Origin: Yinghuangia seranimata
GTDB lineage: Bacteria > Actinomycetota > Actinomycetes > Streptomycetales > Streptomycetaceae
Reading direction: 5' to 3'
NCBI RefSeq assembly: GCF_029953285.1
Contig: NZ_JASAOI010000017.1
Span: forward strand, 186,001-250,000
Length of the DNA: 64,000 nucleotides
Of the stretch, positions 7,817 through 17,548 are shown one piece after another. The notes below the pieces were generated by a model. That model saw only the letters and a list, made by a program, of their open reading frames with translations, did no database searches and was not told the origin of the DNA. The translations under genes were made by a program, and so were the position numbers. Position 1 is the stretch's first letter; each line of letters opens with the position of its first letter.

Positions 7817-8958
7817 GCACCGCGCCGCGCCCCGCGCTCGCCGAGCACCTGCACGCGGTCCCCGCCGATCCACAGCCTGTGGACGGAGCGCCGGCCGCGC
7901 CGGGGCGGCGCACCGCGTGGACCGCCGACGAGCTGATGGCCATGGACTTCCCCGAACCGCGATGGGCGGTACCGGGCATCCTGTCCGAGGGCGTCAACCT
8001 CCTATGTGGCCCGCCCAAGGTCGGCAAGTCCTGGATGTCGCTCGGACTCGGGCTGTCCGTCGCGGCCGGCGGAGTCGCGTTCGAGTCCATCCCCGTGGAT
8101 GGCGGACCGGTGCTCTACCTCGCTCTGGAGGACACGCCCCGGCGGCTCAAGACGCGCATGGGCAAGCTCCTGCAAGGCCGTTCGGCGCCACCCGGGCTGA
8201 CCCTCGCGACGCAATGCCCGCCGCTGCCTGAAGGCGGGACAAAGGCCATCGCGGATTGGCTCGCGCGGCACCCCGACGCGCGCATGGTCGTCATCGACGT
8301 GTTCGCCAAGGTCCGCGGCAACGCTCCGCCCGGAGCGTCCGCGTACGACGCGGACTACGCCGCAGTGGGCCACGCCAAGCGGCTCGCCGACGACCACGCC
8401 ATCGCTGTCGTGCTCGTCCACCACGTCCGCAAGGCGGGCTCGGATGACTTCCTCGCGGAGGTCTCCGGCACCAACGGCCTTGCGGGCGCCGCAGACGCAA
8501 CGCTCGTCCTGCGCCGCGGACGCGGGCAGGCAGACGGCGTGCTGCACGTCACCGGCCGCGACGTCGACGAGTCCGAGTACGCCCTGACCCTGCAAGCCGA
8601 AACCGGGTCATGGAAGTTGCTCCACGGGCGTGCCGACGAGCACACCATGGGCGACACCCGCACCGCGATCCTGCGGCATGTCCGGGACAACCCTGGCGTG
8701 CGGCCGAAGGACATCGCGAGCACGCTCCCGCACCTCGATCCGGACACCGTGCGGAAGACCTGCACCCGAATGGCGATCGACGGTCAGATCCGGCGGGACG
8801 GCTCCGGCCGGTGCTACGCGGACTCCGCCGAGCAGGGCGTGTCCCAGGTGTCCGCCGTGTCCGACTGTCCGGACACGGCCATTGACCAGCACGAACGGCC
8901 CGGACAGCTCAACATCGGCAGTGTCCGGTCTGCCACAACGAACGGGGGAAGCAACTGA
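7813..8958 (+). CDS. RepA-like AAA/RecA-fold replication ATPase
   Basis: A 381-residue P-loop ATPase. Walker A is GPPKVGKS (66-73) and the Walker B region is ARMVVIDVFAKVRGN (about 155-169), with AIAVVLVHHVRK and SGTNGLAGAADATLVL motifs of the RepA/KaiC-like AAA_25 family. About residues 275-345 look like a winged-helix domain (ILRHVRDNPGVRPKDIASTL). It likely acts as replicative helicase or initiator of the excised element with the upstream prim-pol, to which it is coupled by ATGA. The stop overlaps the xis start (TGATG). Confidence 0.85.
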   Translation: MSTAPRPALAEHLHAVPADPQPVDGAPAAPGRRTAWTADELMAMDFPEPRWAVPGILSEGVNLLCGPPKVGKSWMSLGLGLSVAAGGVAFESIPVDGGPVLYLALEDTPRRLKTRMGKLLQGRSAPPGLTLATQCPPLPEGGTKAIADWLARHPDARMVVIDVFAKVRGNAPPGASAYDADYAAVGHAKRLADDHAIAVVLVHHVRKAGSDDFLAEVSGTNGLAGAADATLVLRRGRGQADGVLHVTGRDVDESEYALTLQAETGSWKLLHGRADEHTMGDTRTAILRHVRDNPGVRPKDIASTLPHLDPDTVRKTCTRMAIDGQIRRDGSGRCYADSAEQGVSQVSAVSDCPDTAIDQHERPGQLNIGSVRSATTNGGSN

Positions 8959-9146
8959 TGAGCAACCCGGACGAGAAGCTCCCGCTGCGGGCCGTACTGA
9001 AGGAGATGGGCGTCTCCCGGGCCGCGTTCTACCGGATGCGTGCACGTGGTCAGGCTCCGACGCTCATCAAGATGCCGAACGGTCATCTCCGCGTGCGCCG
9101 CGCGGAGATGGACCGGTGGTGGGACGGACTCGAAGAGACCGCGTAA
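8958..9146 (+). CDS. xis: Excisionase, MerR-like winged helix-turn-helix
   Basis: A 62-residue protein that is all helix-turn-helix: LRAVLKEMGVSRAAFYRMRA is the recognition helix region and NGHLRVRRAEMDRWWDGLEE the wing and closing helix, as in AICE and phage Xis proteins of the AlpA/MerR-like type. It should bend attL/attR DNA and turn the integrase towards excision. It is translationally coupled to the ATPase (TGATG) and lies 63 nt before int. A hairpin between xis and int may uncouple their expression. Confidence 0.85.
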   Translation: MSNPDEKLPLRAVLKEMGVSRAAFYRMRARGQAPTLIKMPNGHLRVRRAEMDRWWDGLEETA

Positions 9147-9157
9147 GCGAGCCGCTT

Positions 9158-9185
9158 GGGCCCGTGTGCATCCGCGCACGGGCCC
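9158..9185 (+). terminator. Hairpin between xis and int
   Basis: Inverted repeat GGGCCCGTG (9158-9166) and CACGGGCCC (9177-9185) with a 10-nt loop, followed by CTTC rather than a T run. It could lower int expression relative to xis or stabilise the upstream mRNA. Confidence 0.5.
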
Positions 9186-9209
9186 TTCGCATGCCCTGGA
9201 AAGGAAGTC

Positions 9210-10580
9210 ATGCCCAAGCCGAGCTTTGACGTGCGGATCTGGGAGATCCGTGTGCGCAAGGGGAAGACCGGCCGCACGTCGGCCGAAGTCCGTTGGAAGG
9301 TCGCCGGTACCGCGTTCTCCGAGACGTTCCGGACGAAGACTCTCGCCGATGGCCGCCGCGCCGAGTTGCTGCGCGCGCTGCACGGGGGTGAGCCGTTCGA
9401 CGCCGTGACTGGTCTGCCGATGTCCGAGATCCGCATCCGCGATGACGTGGCGTGGTACGTCCACGCGCGCGAGTACATCGAGATGAAGTGGCCGACGGCG
9501 CCGGCGAAGACGCGGACCACGCTCGCCGATGCGCTCGCCACGGCAACGCCCGTGCTGGTCAAGGACCGTCGCGGCATGCCGGACAAGGCGCTCCTACGGC
9601 GCGCGCTGTACGGGTGGGCGTTCAACGTCAACCGATGGGAGGAGGAACCGCCCGAGGACATCGCCAACGCGCTCACGTGGGTGGAAGCGCATTCACTGCC
9701 GATGAGCGCGCTGGATGACGCCCCGATCATCCGGAAGGCCCTGACCGCGTTCACGCTTCGCCTGGATGGGACGGACGCGTCCGCGTCCACGGTCCGGCGT
9801 AAGCGCGCCATCTTCCACAACTCCCTTGGATACGCAGTGGAGATGTCGCGACTGAAGTCGAATCCGCTGCACGCGGTGCAGTGGAAGGCGCCTGACACGG
9901 CGACGGAAGTGGAGCCGGCCGCCGTGGTCAACCCCCGGCAGGCGCGGGTGCTTCTGGATGCCGTCCGGGCGCAGAGCAAGCGCGGCGAGCACCTCGAAGC
10001 GTTCTTCGGGTGCCTGTACTACGGCGCCATGCGGCCCGCGGAAGCGGTCTGGCTGCGCGTGGAGAACTGCTACCTGCCCAAGCATGGGTGGGGTGTCCTG
10101 CGCCTGGATGGGTCCCGTCCGCGCGTCGGATCCGCGTGGACCGACAACCGCAAGGCGCACGACGTCCGCGCGCTCAAGTGGCGCGCCAAGAAGGTCACAC
10201 GCCCGGTACCGATCCCTCCGGGGATGGTCGCGATGCTGCGCTGGCACGTCTACCGGTACGGCGTCGCGCCGGACGGGCGGCTCTTCCGCACCGCGCGCGG
10301 CGGCATCGTGCAGGAGAGCGGGTACGGCGAGGTATGGGCCAAGGCGCGCGCGGCGGCTCTCACGCCGCAACAGGTCGCCTCACCACTCGGCGCACGCCCG
10401 TACGACCTGCGACACGCCGGGGTGTCCCTGTGGCTCAACTCCGGGGTAGACCCGGCGGAAGTCGCCAAGCGCGCGGGGCACAGCATCGCCGTGTTGCTCA
10501 AGGTCTACGCCAAGTGCATGGACGGCGGGACCGACGCGGCGAACAAGCGGATCACCGACGCGTTCGGCGAGTGGGAGTGA
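9210..10580 (+). CDS. int: Tyrosine site-specific integrase of the AICE
   Basis: A 456-residue tyrosine recombinase. An N-terminal arm-binding region (about 1-60) and SAM-like core-binding domain (about 80-225) precede the catalytic domain. Catalytic residues visible are R275 (AMRPAEAV), R401-H402 in YDLRHAG (the usual first His is Tyr398), H424 (RAGHS) and nucleophile Y433 (LLKVYAK). The start is ATG 9210 with GGAAAGGAAG in front; an in-frame GTG-led extension at 9156 lies in the hairpin. It inserts the element into the 3' end of the tRNA-Tyr gene found 171 nt downstream. Confidence 0.93.
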   Translation: MPKPSFDVRIWEIRVRKGKTGRTSAEVRWKVAGTAFSETFRTKTLADGRRAELLRALHGGEPFDAVTGLPMSEIRIRDDVAWYVHAREYIEMKWPTAPAKTRTTLADALATATPVLVKDRRGMPDKALLRRALYGWAFNVNRWEEEPPEDIANALTWVEAHSLPMSALDDAPIIRKALTAFTLRLDGTDASASTVRRKRAIFHNSLGYAVEMSRLKSNPLHAVQWKAPDTATEVEPAAVVNPRQARVLLDAVRAQSKRGEHLEAFFGCLYYGAMRPAEAVWLRVENCYLPKHGWGVLRLDGSRPRVGSAWTDNRKAHDVRALKWRAKKVTRPVPIPPGMVAMLRWHVYRYGVAPDGRLFRTARGGIVQESGYGEVWAKARAAALTPQQVASPLGARPYDLRHAGVSLWLNSGVDPAEVAKRAGHSIAVLLKVYAKCMDGGTDAANKRITDAFGEWE

Positions 10581-10648
10581 CGGGCAATCCGCGGTCCGTC
10601 CGCGTCCACAGATAGGCCGCACGCGCTGGACAACACGGGATTTCCGCC

Positions 10649-10708
10649 GAGACAAGGTGAGACAGTCCCGGCATTTCAGGCACCGGACTGAGTGAGCAAA
10701 CGAGACAG
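10649..10708. other. Repeated GAGACA boxes near the attachment site
   Basis: GAGACAA (10649-10655), GAGACAG (10659-10665) and GAGACAG (10702-10708) lie between int and tRNA-Tyr. Short direct repeats beside the core are the usual form of integrase arm-type sites. This is inference from position and repetition only. Confidence 0.35.
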
Positions 10709-10745
10709 CCCCTGACCGCAAACATGCTGGTCAGGGGCTGTTTTT
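10706..10745 (+). terminator. Rho-independent terminator after int
   Basis: Perfect 12-bp stem CAGCCCCTGACC (10706-10717) and its complement (10729-10740), 11-nt loop, then TTTTT on the plus strand. It ends int transcription just before the oppositely oriented tRNA gene and may block readthrough into it. On the minus strand the T run is missing, so it is mainly a plus-strand terminator. Confidence 0.8.
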
Positions 10746-10751
10746 CGTGGG

Positions 10752-10834
<83 letters not shown>

Positions 10835-11044
10835 GGGATGTCTCCGCTGGGCGGCGACGGGGATAACAATAGCGGACGTCCGGGGGTGCTCCGCCACTCG
10901 GTTGATTTCGGGTGGGCTGTGGCGTGGGGGGCGGGAGGCGGGTCGGCGTGGATACGCTGGGGAGTCGCGCGTCCGGTGGTGCGGGGTCGTGGGCCCGGCC
11001 TGGGTGCGCGGATTCCCCAGCCTCACAGAAAGCGATGCGGACCC

Positions 11045-11533
11045 TTGGCTGACTCCTCTTTCGACATCGTGTCCAAGGTCGACCGGCAGGAGGTCGACAA
11101 CGCGCTCAACCAGGCGGCGAAGGAGATCTCGCAGCGCTTCGACTTCAAGAACGTCGGGGCGCAGATCGCCTGGTCGGGCGAGCAGATCGAGATGCGCGCG
11201 AACACCGAGGAGCGGGTGAAGGCGATCCTCGACGTGTTCCTGTCCAAGCTCGTCAAGCGCGGTATCTCGCTGAAGGCCTTCGACGCCGGTGACCCGAAGC
11301 TGTCCGGCAAGGAGTACCGGATCTCCGGCGGTATGCAGGAGGGCATCTCGCAGGAGAACGCGAAGAAGGTGTCCAAGATCATCCGGGACGAGGGCCCCAA
11401 GAGCATCAAGGCCCAGATCCAGGGCGACGAGCTGCGGGTGAGCTCGAAGAGCCGGGACGACCTGCAGGAGGTCATCGCGCTGCTCAAGGGCAAGGATCTC
11501 GACTTCGCCTTGCAGTTTGTGAACTACCGGTAG
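11045..11533 (+). CDS. yajQ: YajQ family nucleotide-binding protein
   Basis: A 162-residue YajQ/DUF520 protein, full length compared with the 163-residue E. coli protein. It begins [19 protein letters not shown] and contains the paired domain signatures RFDFKNV and [19 protein letters not shown], ending [10 protein letters not shown]. YajQ proteins bind nucleotides, reportedly including cyclic di-GMP in some bacteria. No ATG is possible: the TTG at 11045 places the start exactly where the family starts. A strong terminator follows at 11620. It is outside the AICE, on the chromosomal side of tRNA-Tyr. Confidence 0.92.
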   Translation: MADSSFDIVSKVDRQEVDNALNQAAKEISQRFDFKNVGAQIAWSGEQIEMRANTEERVKAILDVFLSKLVKRGISLKAFDAGDPKLSGKEYRISGGMQEGISQENAKKVSKIIRDEGPKSIKAQIQGDELRVSSKSRDDLQEVIALLKGKDLDFALQFVNYR

Positions 11534-11619
11534 GCGGTTGTCGGCAGGTGGCTCTGCCGACTGCTTGTCGGCGGGCGGCTACTGGTGGCGCCTATGGCGC
11601 TTCAGGCCGCGTGACCCGC

Positions 11620-11664
11620 GTGGGGCGGGGTGGTTTCAGGGCCACCCCGCCCCACGGGCTTTTT
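11620..11664 (+). terminator. Rho-independent terminator after yajQ
   Basis: Perfect 14-bp stem GTGGGGCGGGGTGG (11620-11633) and its complement (11642-11655), 8-nt loop, then GGGCTTTTT. It ends yajQ; the convergent glycosyltransferase gene stops at 11674. Confidence 0.85.
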
Positions 11665-11673
11665 CCGGCGGGG

Positions 11674-12675
11674 TCAGGTGTGCGTCGCCGGGTGGGTCAG
11701 CGGGTGGGTTGTCATGCGGGCGACGGGTGGGGCGTCGTCGGGGTCGGTGCCGGCGAGGACGGCGGCGGTGCGGGCCGGGACCAGGGTCTCGTCGAGGCGG
11801 CCGGTGAAGCCGTCGTACAGGACGCGCAGGGCGCCCTCGTAGGCGAACGGGACCAGGCGCTGCCCGGTGGCCAGCAGGGTCTGGGCGATCTGGAAGGTCT
11901 CGAGGAAGAGGGTCCGGAAGCGCGCGACGCGGCTGGCGGGGGTGACCGGCCAACGGGCGATGACGGTGCGGTAGGCGTCCTCGTAGCGGCCGAGCTGGTC
12001 GAGGTGCGCGTCGGTGCGGCCGGTGACGGCGACGTCCTCGAGTGCGCGGTGGAAGACCACGCCCGGCTCGGGCGTGCGTTCGAAGCACCACCCGCGGTCG
12101 TGGATGAGCCGCAGCCACAGCGACCAGTCGACGAGCACCGGCAGCTCGGGGTCGAAGCGGAACCACGACGCGGGCCCGTGCACCGCCGGGTTGCGGCACA
12201 CCACGGCGGACGTGGGCACGAAGTTCGCGACCGCGAGCATGCCGGGGTCGTACGGAAAGTCGTAGCGGCACGGCGAGACGTCCGGCAGCCCGCCCGGGGC
12301 GCAGCGCCCCTCGGTGAGCACGCAGTCGGCGTAGACCACGTCCGCGCCCGACGTCTCCAGCGCCCTGATAGCGCGTTCGAGGTGCCCGGGCAGGTACATG
12401 TCGTCGTCGTCAAGGAAGGCGACGTAGCGGCCCGAGGCGATCTCCAGGCCGGCGTTGCGGGCCGCCGCCTGGCCGCGCGGGCGCGGGTGGGACAGCAGCC
12501 GCACGGTGACGCCGGGGACGCCGAGCGGCAGCGCGGCCGCGATGTCGCCGCCCCCGTCGTTGACGACGACGATCTCGATCCCGGGCAGGTCCTGCATCGC
12601 GATGCTGCGCAACGCGTCCGCCAAGGACTCCGGGCGGTCTCGGGTGGGGACGATGACGCTCACCGTTGCCGGCAC
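11674..12675 (-). CDS. Glycosyltransferase family 2
   Basis: A 333-residue GT-A fold glycosyltransferase. The N-terminus VSVIVPTRDRPESLADALRS is the nucleotide-sugar binding strand. VVVNDGGGD (about 37-45) and FLDDDDMYLPGH (about 90-101) carry the acidic DXD-type metal site. Residues after about 220 are specific to this protein. There are no membrane helices, so it is cytosolic or peripheral. It is a single gene convergent with yajQ and not next to other glycan genes, so acceptor and sugar are unknown. Confidence 0.88.
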   Translation of the reverse strand: MPATVSVIVPTRDRPESLADALRSIAMQDLPGIEIVVVNDGGGDIAAALPLGVPGVTVRLLSHPRPRGQAAARNAGLEIASGRYVAFLDDDDMYLPGHLERAIRALETSGADVVYADCVLTEGRCAPGGLPDVSPCRYDFPYDPGMLAVANFVPTSAVVCRNPAVHGPASWFRFDPELPVLVDWSLWLRLIHDRGWCFERTPEPGVVFHRALEDVAVTGRTDAHLDQLGRYEDAYRTVIARWPVTPASRVARFRTLFLETFQIAQTLLATGQRLVPFAYEGALRVLYDGFTGRLDETLVPARTAAVLAGTDPDDAPPVARMTTHPLTHPATHT

Positions 12676-12890
12676 GGCATCCCTCCGAAGGGTCGGCTTC
12701 CCCGTGGCTGCACTGAGGCCGAGGCTCGACTCGCGTACGCGCGGGGCGTATGAGCGGACTATCGGCAGGACGGCCGGGCGGATTCAGCGCGGGGCGTCCG
12801 GTTCACCCGGAAGGCGCGGGAGAGCACCCTCACGAGTTAAGCCCCGGGCCGCCCCGCACGCGAGTCGAGCCCCGCGCGGCCCGGGCCCGC

Positions 12891-13295
12891 TCAGCCGTAC
12901 ACGTAGCGCGGGTCGTCGGTGGAGACGATCTCGCGGCCGAGCGGGGTGAGCGAGATCGGGATCATCTTGAAGTTCGCCAGGCCCAACGGGATGCCGATGA
13001 TGGTGATGCACAGCGCCAGGCCGGTGACCAGGTGGCCGATCGCCAGCCACCACCCGCACAGGATGATCCACAAGACGTTCCCGATCATGGACCCGACGCC
13101 CGCGGTGTCCTTCCACACCACCGTCCGGCCGAAGGGCCACAGGGCGTACGCCGCCATGCGGAAGGCCGCGATCCCGAACGGGATCGTGATGACCAGGAAG
13201 AACAACACGAAGCAGATGAGGCCCGCGATGACGTAGGCGATCGCCATCCACAGCCCGCACAGCACCAGCCAGATGATGTTGAGCAGCGTCTTCAT
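12891..13295 (-). CDS. YccF domain membrane protein
   Basis: A 134-residue protein with two tandem YccF repeats. Each has a hydrophobic helix pair and the IPFG or IPLG signature: ITIPFGIAAFRMAAYALWPF (about 36-55) and IIGIPLGLANFKMIPISLTP (about 94-113). It has about four membrane segments. The start ATG at 13295 (MKTLLNIIWLVLCG) is the family-typical one; an upstream in-frame start would add 13 polar residues. YccF function is unsettled. It lies next to htpX on the same strand. Confidence 0.88.
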   Translation of the reverse strand: MKTLLNIIWLVLCGLWMAIAYVIAGLICFVLFFLVITIPFGIAAFRMAAYALWPFGRTVVWKDTAGVGSMIGNVLWIILCGWWLAIGHLVTGLALCITIIGIPLGLANFKMIPISLTPLGREIVSTDDPRYVYG

Positions 13296-13368
13296 GCGGG
13301 ATGAATGCCCTGGTTGAGGCGAGATGTACCGCATGATCGCGACCGGGTTCGCCCGGACGCGAGGACGG

Positions 13369-14226
13369 TCAGCGCCCGGCCATCGCCTCGAGGCGCCGGA
13401 TCCGCTCGTCCATCGGCGGGTGCGTCGAGAACATCTTCGTCAGCCCCTGCCCCCGCCGGAACGGGTTGGCGATCATCAGCGAGCTGGTCGCCTCGATGCG
13501 CGGCTCGGCGGGCAGCGGCAGCTGCTGGGTGCCCGCCTCGAGCTTGCGCAGCGCGCTGGCGAGGGCGAGCGGGTCGCCGGTCAGCTGGGCGCCGGACGAG
13601 TCGGCCTGGTACTCGCGGCTGCGGCTGATGGCGAGCTGGATGAGCGACGCCGCGATCGGCCCGAGGATCATCATCAGCAGCAACCCGAGCAGGCCCGGGC
13701 CCTCGTCGTCGTCGCCGCGGCCGATCGGGATCAGCCACGCGAAGTTGACGAGGAACATGATGACGCTGGCGAGCGCGCCCGCGACCGACGAGATGAGGAT
13801 GTCGCGGTTGTAGACGTGCGCGAGCTCGTGGCCGATCACACCGCGCAGTTCGCGCTCGTCGAGGATGCGCAGGATGCCGGTGGTGCAGCAGACCGCGGCG
13901 TTGCGCGGGTTGCGGCCGGTGGCGAACGCGTTGGGCGCCTCGGTCGGCGAGATGTACAGCCGCGGCATGGGCTGCCGCGCCTGCGTCGACAGCTCGCGCA
14001 CGATCCGGTACAGGCCGGGGTTCTCCGCCTCGCTGACGGGCCGGGCGCGCATCGAGCGCAGCGCGATCTTGTCGCTGTTGAAGTACGCGTAGCCGTTCGT
14101 GGCGAGCGCGACGATGAACGCGATGATCAGGCCGGTCCGGCCGAACGCGCTGCCGATCAGCAGGATGACCGCGGACATGCCGCCGAGCAGGGCGGCGGTC
14201 TTGAGCCCGTTGTGCTGGCGGTGCAC
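13369..14226 (-). CDS. htpX: HtpX zinc metalloprotease, membrane M48 family
   Basis: A 285-residue membrane protease. Two helices lie at about 10-50, the zinc motif HELAH at about residue 131 ([13 protein letters not shown]), two further helices at about 147-205 and the third zinc ligand in [10 protein letters not shown]. It is the full family length. It degrades misfolded membrane proteins and acts in envelope stress. It starts at GTG 14226 with GAGAGGAC upstream. It is next to the partial nuo operon but separated by about 110 nt, which probably carries its own promoter. Confidence 0.93.
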   Translation of the reverse strand: MHRQHNGLKTAALLGGMSAVILLIGSAFGRTGLIIAFIVALATNGYAYFNSDKIALRSMRARPVSEAENPGLYRIVRELSTQARQPMPRLYISPTEAPNAFATGRNPRNAAVCCTTGILRILDERELRGVIGHELAHVYNRDILISSVAGALASVIMFLVNFAWLIPIGRGDDDEGPGLLGLLLMMILGPIAASLIQLAISRSREYQADSSGAQLTGDPLALASALRKLEAGTQQLPLPAEPRIEATSSLMIANPFRRGQGLTKMFSTHPPMDERIRRLEAMAGR

Positions 14227-14336
14227 GGCGAGTCCTCTCGGGGTGGCGGGGCGCTGGATCTCACCAGGGGAACGTCGGAACAAATCGCATGGTTCCCCCA
14301 CAGAGCCGACGTCACGCCTGCCCGGGCCCCGCCCGG

Positions 14337-15977
14337 TCAGCCCAGCAGCCCCGGAACCGTCAGCACCCGCAGCACGATCTGCGGCGCCACCGACAGCACG
14401 ACGCCGAGCCCGAAGGCCAGGCCGATGGCGACCGCGAAGGGCGCTGGTACGCGCAACGTCCCGCCCGAGCCCAGGGTTCCCGCGGCCTCGCCGTCGCCCG
14501 CGACCGGCGGCGGGCCCGGCACCGGCGGCTGGAACAGCAGGGCCGTCCACACCAGGTAGTAGTAGAGCGCGACGACGACGTTGACGGCCATGACGACCGC
14601 GAGCCACCCCGTGCCGCCCGCGACCACCGACTGGAACACCGCGACCTTCGCGAACAGCCCCATCAACCCCGGCGGGAGCCCGGCCAGGCAGAGCAGGAAG
14701 AACGCCATCGCGAGCGCGAGCCACGGCCGGACGCGCACGAGGCCCCGGTAGTCGCCGACCACGCCGGTCGGCCGGTCGCGGCCGACCGTGGCGACCACCG
14801 CGAACGCGCCGAGGTTCATGACGGCGTACACCGCGAGGTACGCGACCGACGCGGGCAGCCGGTCGGCGAGGTCGGCCCCGTCCCCCGCCGCCGTCCCGAA
14901 CGGCACCAGCACGTAACCCGACTGCGCGATGGACGACCACGCCAGCAGCCGCACCGCGTCGCCGGAGCCCGTCGCCACGCGCACCGCGACCACGTTGCCG
15001 ACCGTCATCGTGAGCGCCGCCAGCACCGCCAGCGCGGGCCCCCACACATGCGCGTACGGCCGCAGCCCGATCCCCGCGACCAGCAGCAGCCCCGCGAACC
15101 CGGCCGTCTTCGACACCACAGACAGGTACGCGGCCACGGGCACCGGCGCGCCCCGATAGGTGTCCGGCAGCCAGAAGTGGAACGGCACCGCCGCGACCTT
15201 GAACGCGAAACCGACCAGCACCAGCCCTGCCCCGGTCGCCGCGACGGTGTCGAGCTTCGGGTCGAGCGTGGTCAGCGCCGCCGCGATCCGGTCGAGGTGG
15301 ACGGCGCCGGTCGCCCCGTAGAGCAGGCTGACGCCGAACAGCAGCACGGCGGTCGCGGCGACGGACAGCAGGAAGTACTTGAGCGCGGCCTCGCCGCCGC
15401 GCGCGTCGCGGCGCAGGCCGACCAGCGCGAAGGCGGGCAGCGACAGCGTCTCGAGCGCCACCACCAGCGTCACCAGGTCGCGCGCGGCCGCGAGGGTGAC
15501 CGCGCCGGCCACGGAAGCCAGCAGCAGGAAGTGGTACTCGCCGCCCGGCACGGCGCGGTCGGAGCCGCTCTCGTCGGCCCACGGCCGCGGCGCGGTCATC
15601 GGCATCGACAGCAGCACGACGACCGCCGCCGAGCCGATCAGCACCAGTTGCAGCACGAGCGTGAGGTCGGAGACGACGTACGAACAGGCCGGCGGCCCGC
15701 CGGTGGCCGGGTCCGCGGGCGCGCAGAACGTCGCCCGCCCGCCGCCGCGCAGCGGCAGCAGGAGCCCGAGCGCGGTCGCCAGCCCCGCGAGCGACAGCCA
15801 CGCCAGCCACACCTTGCGCGGGCCGCTCAGGAACAGGTCGGCGAGCAGCACCACGAGCGCGGCGGACGCGACGGCGAGCGGCGGCGCGATGGCCGCCCAG
15901 TCGATGTCCTGCACGAGCGACAGCGGCCCGTGCGCCGCCGCGAGCACGGAACCGCCGGTCGGCGGAACGGGGTTCAT
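14337..15977 (-). CDS. nuoN2: Complex I subunit N, partial nuo operon
   Basis: A 546-residue antiporter-like membrane subunit with about 14 helices. Family motifs include [19 protein letters not shown] (helix 5 Glu), [31 protein letters not shown] (helix 7 Lys) and [14 protein letters not shown]. It is one of three proton-pumping channels of the membrane arm. It is the last gene of the ten-gene operon, with its ATG start overlapping the nuoM2 stop (ATGA). Identity to the complete-operon NuoN (46747) is moderate in the core, but this copy lacks its Ala-rich inserted loop. Confidence 0.93.
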   Translation of the reverse strand: MNPVPPTGGSVLAAAHGPLSLVQDIDWAAIAPPLAVASAALVVLLADLFLSGPRKVWLAWLSLAGLATALGLLLPLRGGGRATFCAPADPATGGPPACSYVVSDLTLVLQLVLIGSAAVVVLLSMPMTAPRPWADESGSDRAVPGGEYHFLLLASVAGAVTLAAARDLVTLVVALETLSLPAFALVGLRRDARGGEAALKYFLLSVAATAVLLFGVSLLYGATGAVHLDRIAAALTTLDPKLDTVAATGAGLVLVGFAFKVAAVPFHFWLPDTYRGAPVPVAAYLSVVSKTAGFAGLLLVAGIGLRPYAHVWGPALAVLAALTMTVGNVVAVRVATGSGDAVRLLAWSSIAQSGYVLVPFGTAAGDGADLADRLPASVAYLAVYAVMNLGAFAVVATVGRDRPTGVVGDYRGLVRVRPWLALAMAFFLLCLAGLPPGLMGLFAKVAVFQSVVAGGTGWLAVVMAVNVVVALYYYLVWTALLFQPPVPGPPPVAGDGEAAGTLGSGGTLRVPAPFAVAIGLAFGLGVVLSVAPQIVLRVLTVPGLLG

Positions 15978-17548
15978 GCGCCGCCTCCCAGCAGTGCGCG
16001 CACGGCGGGATCGGTGACGGCGAGCAACGTCGCGGGCCACAGGCCGAGGACCACGGTGAACGCGACGAGCGGTGCCCACGCGACGACGTCGACGCGTCCG
16101 ACGTCCGGCAGCGGGTCGACGCGCACCAGCGGCGCGCCCTCCGCCATGGGCCCGACGTCGTCGGTCTCGGACGTCCCCGACGCGGCGAGCCCGGGGCCGC
16201 CGCAGACAGCGCGCACGATGCCCAGCATGTACGCGGCGGTCAGCACCGTCCCCAGCGCCGCCGCGACGAGCAGCACCAGGAACAGCCCTCGGCTGAGCTC
16301 GTCCGCCGGGTGGTAGGCGCCGTACATCGCGAGCAGTTCGCCCCAGAACCCGGCGAGCCCCGGCAGCCCCAGCCCCGCGACGGCCGCGAAGGCGAGCAGC
16401 CCGCCCAGGCGCGGCGCCCGCGCGTACAGGCTGCCGCCGATGCGGCCGAGCAGCGCGGTGCCGCTGCGTTCCTTGACCGCGCCGGCGAGGAAGAACAGCA
16501 GGCCGGTGATGAGGCCGTGCCCGATGTTGACGAACAGCGCGCCGTTGATGCCCTGCGCGGTCAGCGTCGCGATGCCGAGCAGCGCGAAGCCCATGTGGCC
16601 GACGGACGAGTAGGCGATGATCCGCTTCAGGTCGCCGTCGGGCGAGCGCAGCAGCGCGAGGCACACCAGCGAGCCGTACACGATCCCGACGGCGCCGAAC
16701 GCCCCCAGGTAGGGCGCGAACTCCTCGGCGCCCTGCGGCAGCGCCGGCACCGCGATGCGGACCAGCCCATACGTGCCCATCTTGAGCAGCACCCCGGCGA
16801 GCAGCACCGAGCCGCCGGTCGGCGCGGCCGTGTGCGCGTCGGGCAGCCAGGTGTGCAGCGGCCACATGGGCACCTTGACCGCGAGGCCGAGCCCGATCGC
16901 GAGGAACGCCGTGATCTGGACGCCGCGCGACATGCCGTCGCCGCCGCGCGCCGCCAGCTCGGTGATGTCGAACGTGCCGGTGTGCGCCTGGACGAGCAGG
17001 AAGCCCAGCAGCATGAGCGCCGAGCCGAGCAACGTGTACAGGATGAACTTGAAGGCCGCGGGGCCGCGTTCGCCAGGGGTGCCCCATCGCGCGATGAGGA
17101 AGTACATCGGGACGAGCACGACCTCGAACGCCAGGAAGAACAGGATGAGGTCGAGCGCCGCGAAGGTGCCCAGCACGCCGGCTTCGAGGACGAGCACGAG
17201 CGCGACGTACGCGCGGGCGCTCCCGCCGTCCGGAAGTTTCCCCAGGCTGTGGACGGCGACCAGGAACGTCAGCAGCGCGGTCAGCACGATCAGCGGCAGC
17301 GAGATGCCGTCCACGCCGAGGTGGAAGCGCAGCCCGAGCGACGACGCCCACGCCCGGTCGGTCTCGAACTGCATGGTGCGCGCGTCGTCGCGGTCGAACG
17401 CGCCGGCGAGCACGACGGTCAGGCCCAGCACGGCGCCGGTCACGGCGACCCCGGCGTACCGCGCCCGACGGTCGTCCACAGGGAACGCGATGAGGGCGGA
17501 CCCGGCGATCAGCGGCAGCACGATGGCGACGATCAGCACGACGCTCAT
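15974..17548 (-). CDS. nuoM2: Complex I subunit M, partial nuo operon
   Basis: A 524-residue antiporter-like subunit. The catalytic Glu lies in [20 protein letters not shown], the channel Lys in [19 protein letters not shown] (about residue 220), and [20 protein letters not shown] is the helix 10-11 signature. It is full length with 14 predicted helices. The start at 17548 overlaps the nuoL2 stop (ATGA). It pumps protons as part of the membrane arm of the partial complex. Confidence 0.93.
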   Translation of the reverse strand: MSVVLIVAIVLPLIAGSALIAFPVDDRRARYAGVAVTGAVLGLTVVLAGAFDRDDARTMQFETDRAWASSLGLRFHLGVDGISLPLIVLTALLTFLVAVHSLGKLPDGGSARAYVALVLVLEAGVLGTFAALDLILFFLAFEVVLVPMYFLIARWGTPGERGPAAFKFILYTLLGSALMLLGFLLVQAHTGTFDITELAARGGDGMSRGVQITAFLAIGLGLAVKVPMWPLHTWLPDAHTAAPTGGSVLLAGVLLKMGTYGLVRIAVPALPQGAEEFAPYLGAFGAVGIVYGSLVCLALLRSPDGDLKRIIAYSSVGHMGFALLGIATLTAQGINGALFVNIGHGLITGLLFFLAGAVKERSGTALLGRIGGSLYARAPRLGGLLAFAAVAGLGLPGLAGFWGELLAMYGAYHPADELSRGLFLVLLVAAALGTVLTAAYMLGIVRAVCGGPGLAASGTSETDDVGPMAEGAPLVRVDPLPDVGRVDVVAWAPLVAFTVVLGLWPATLLAVTDPAVRALLGGGA

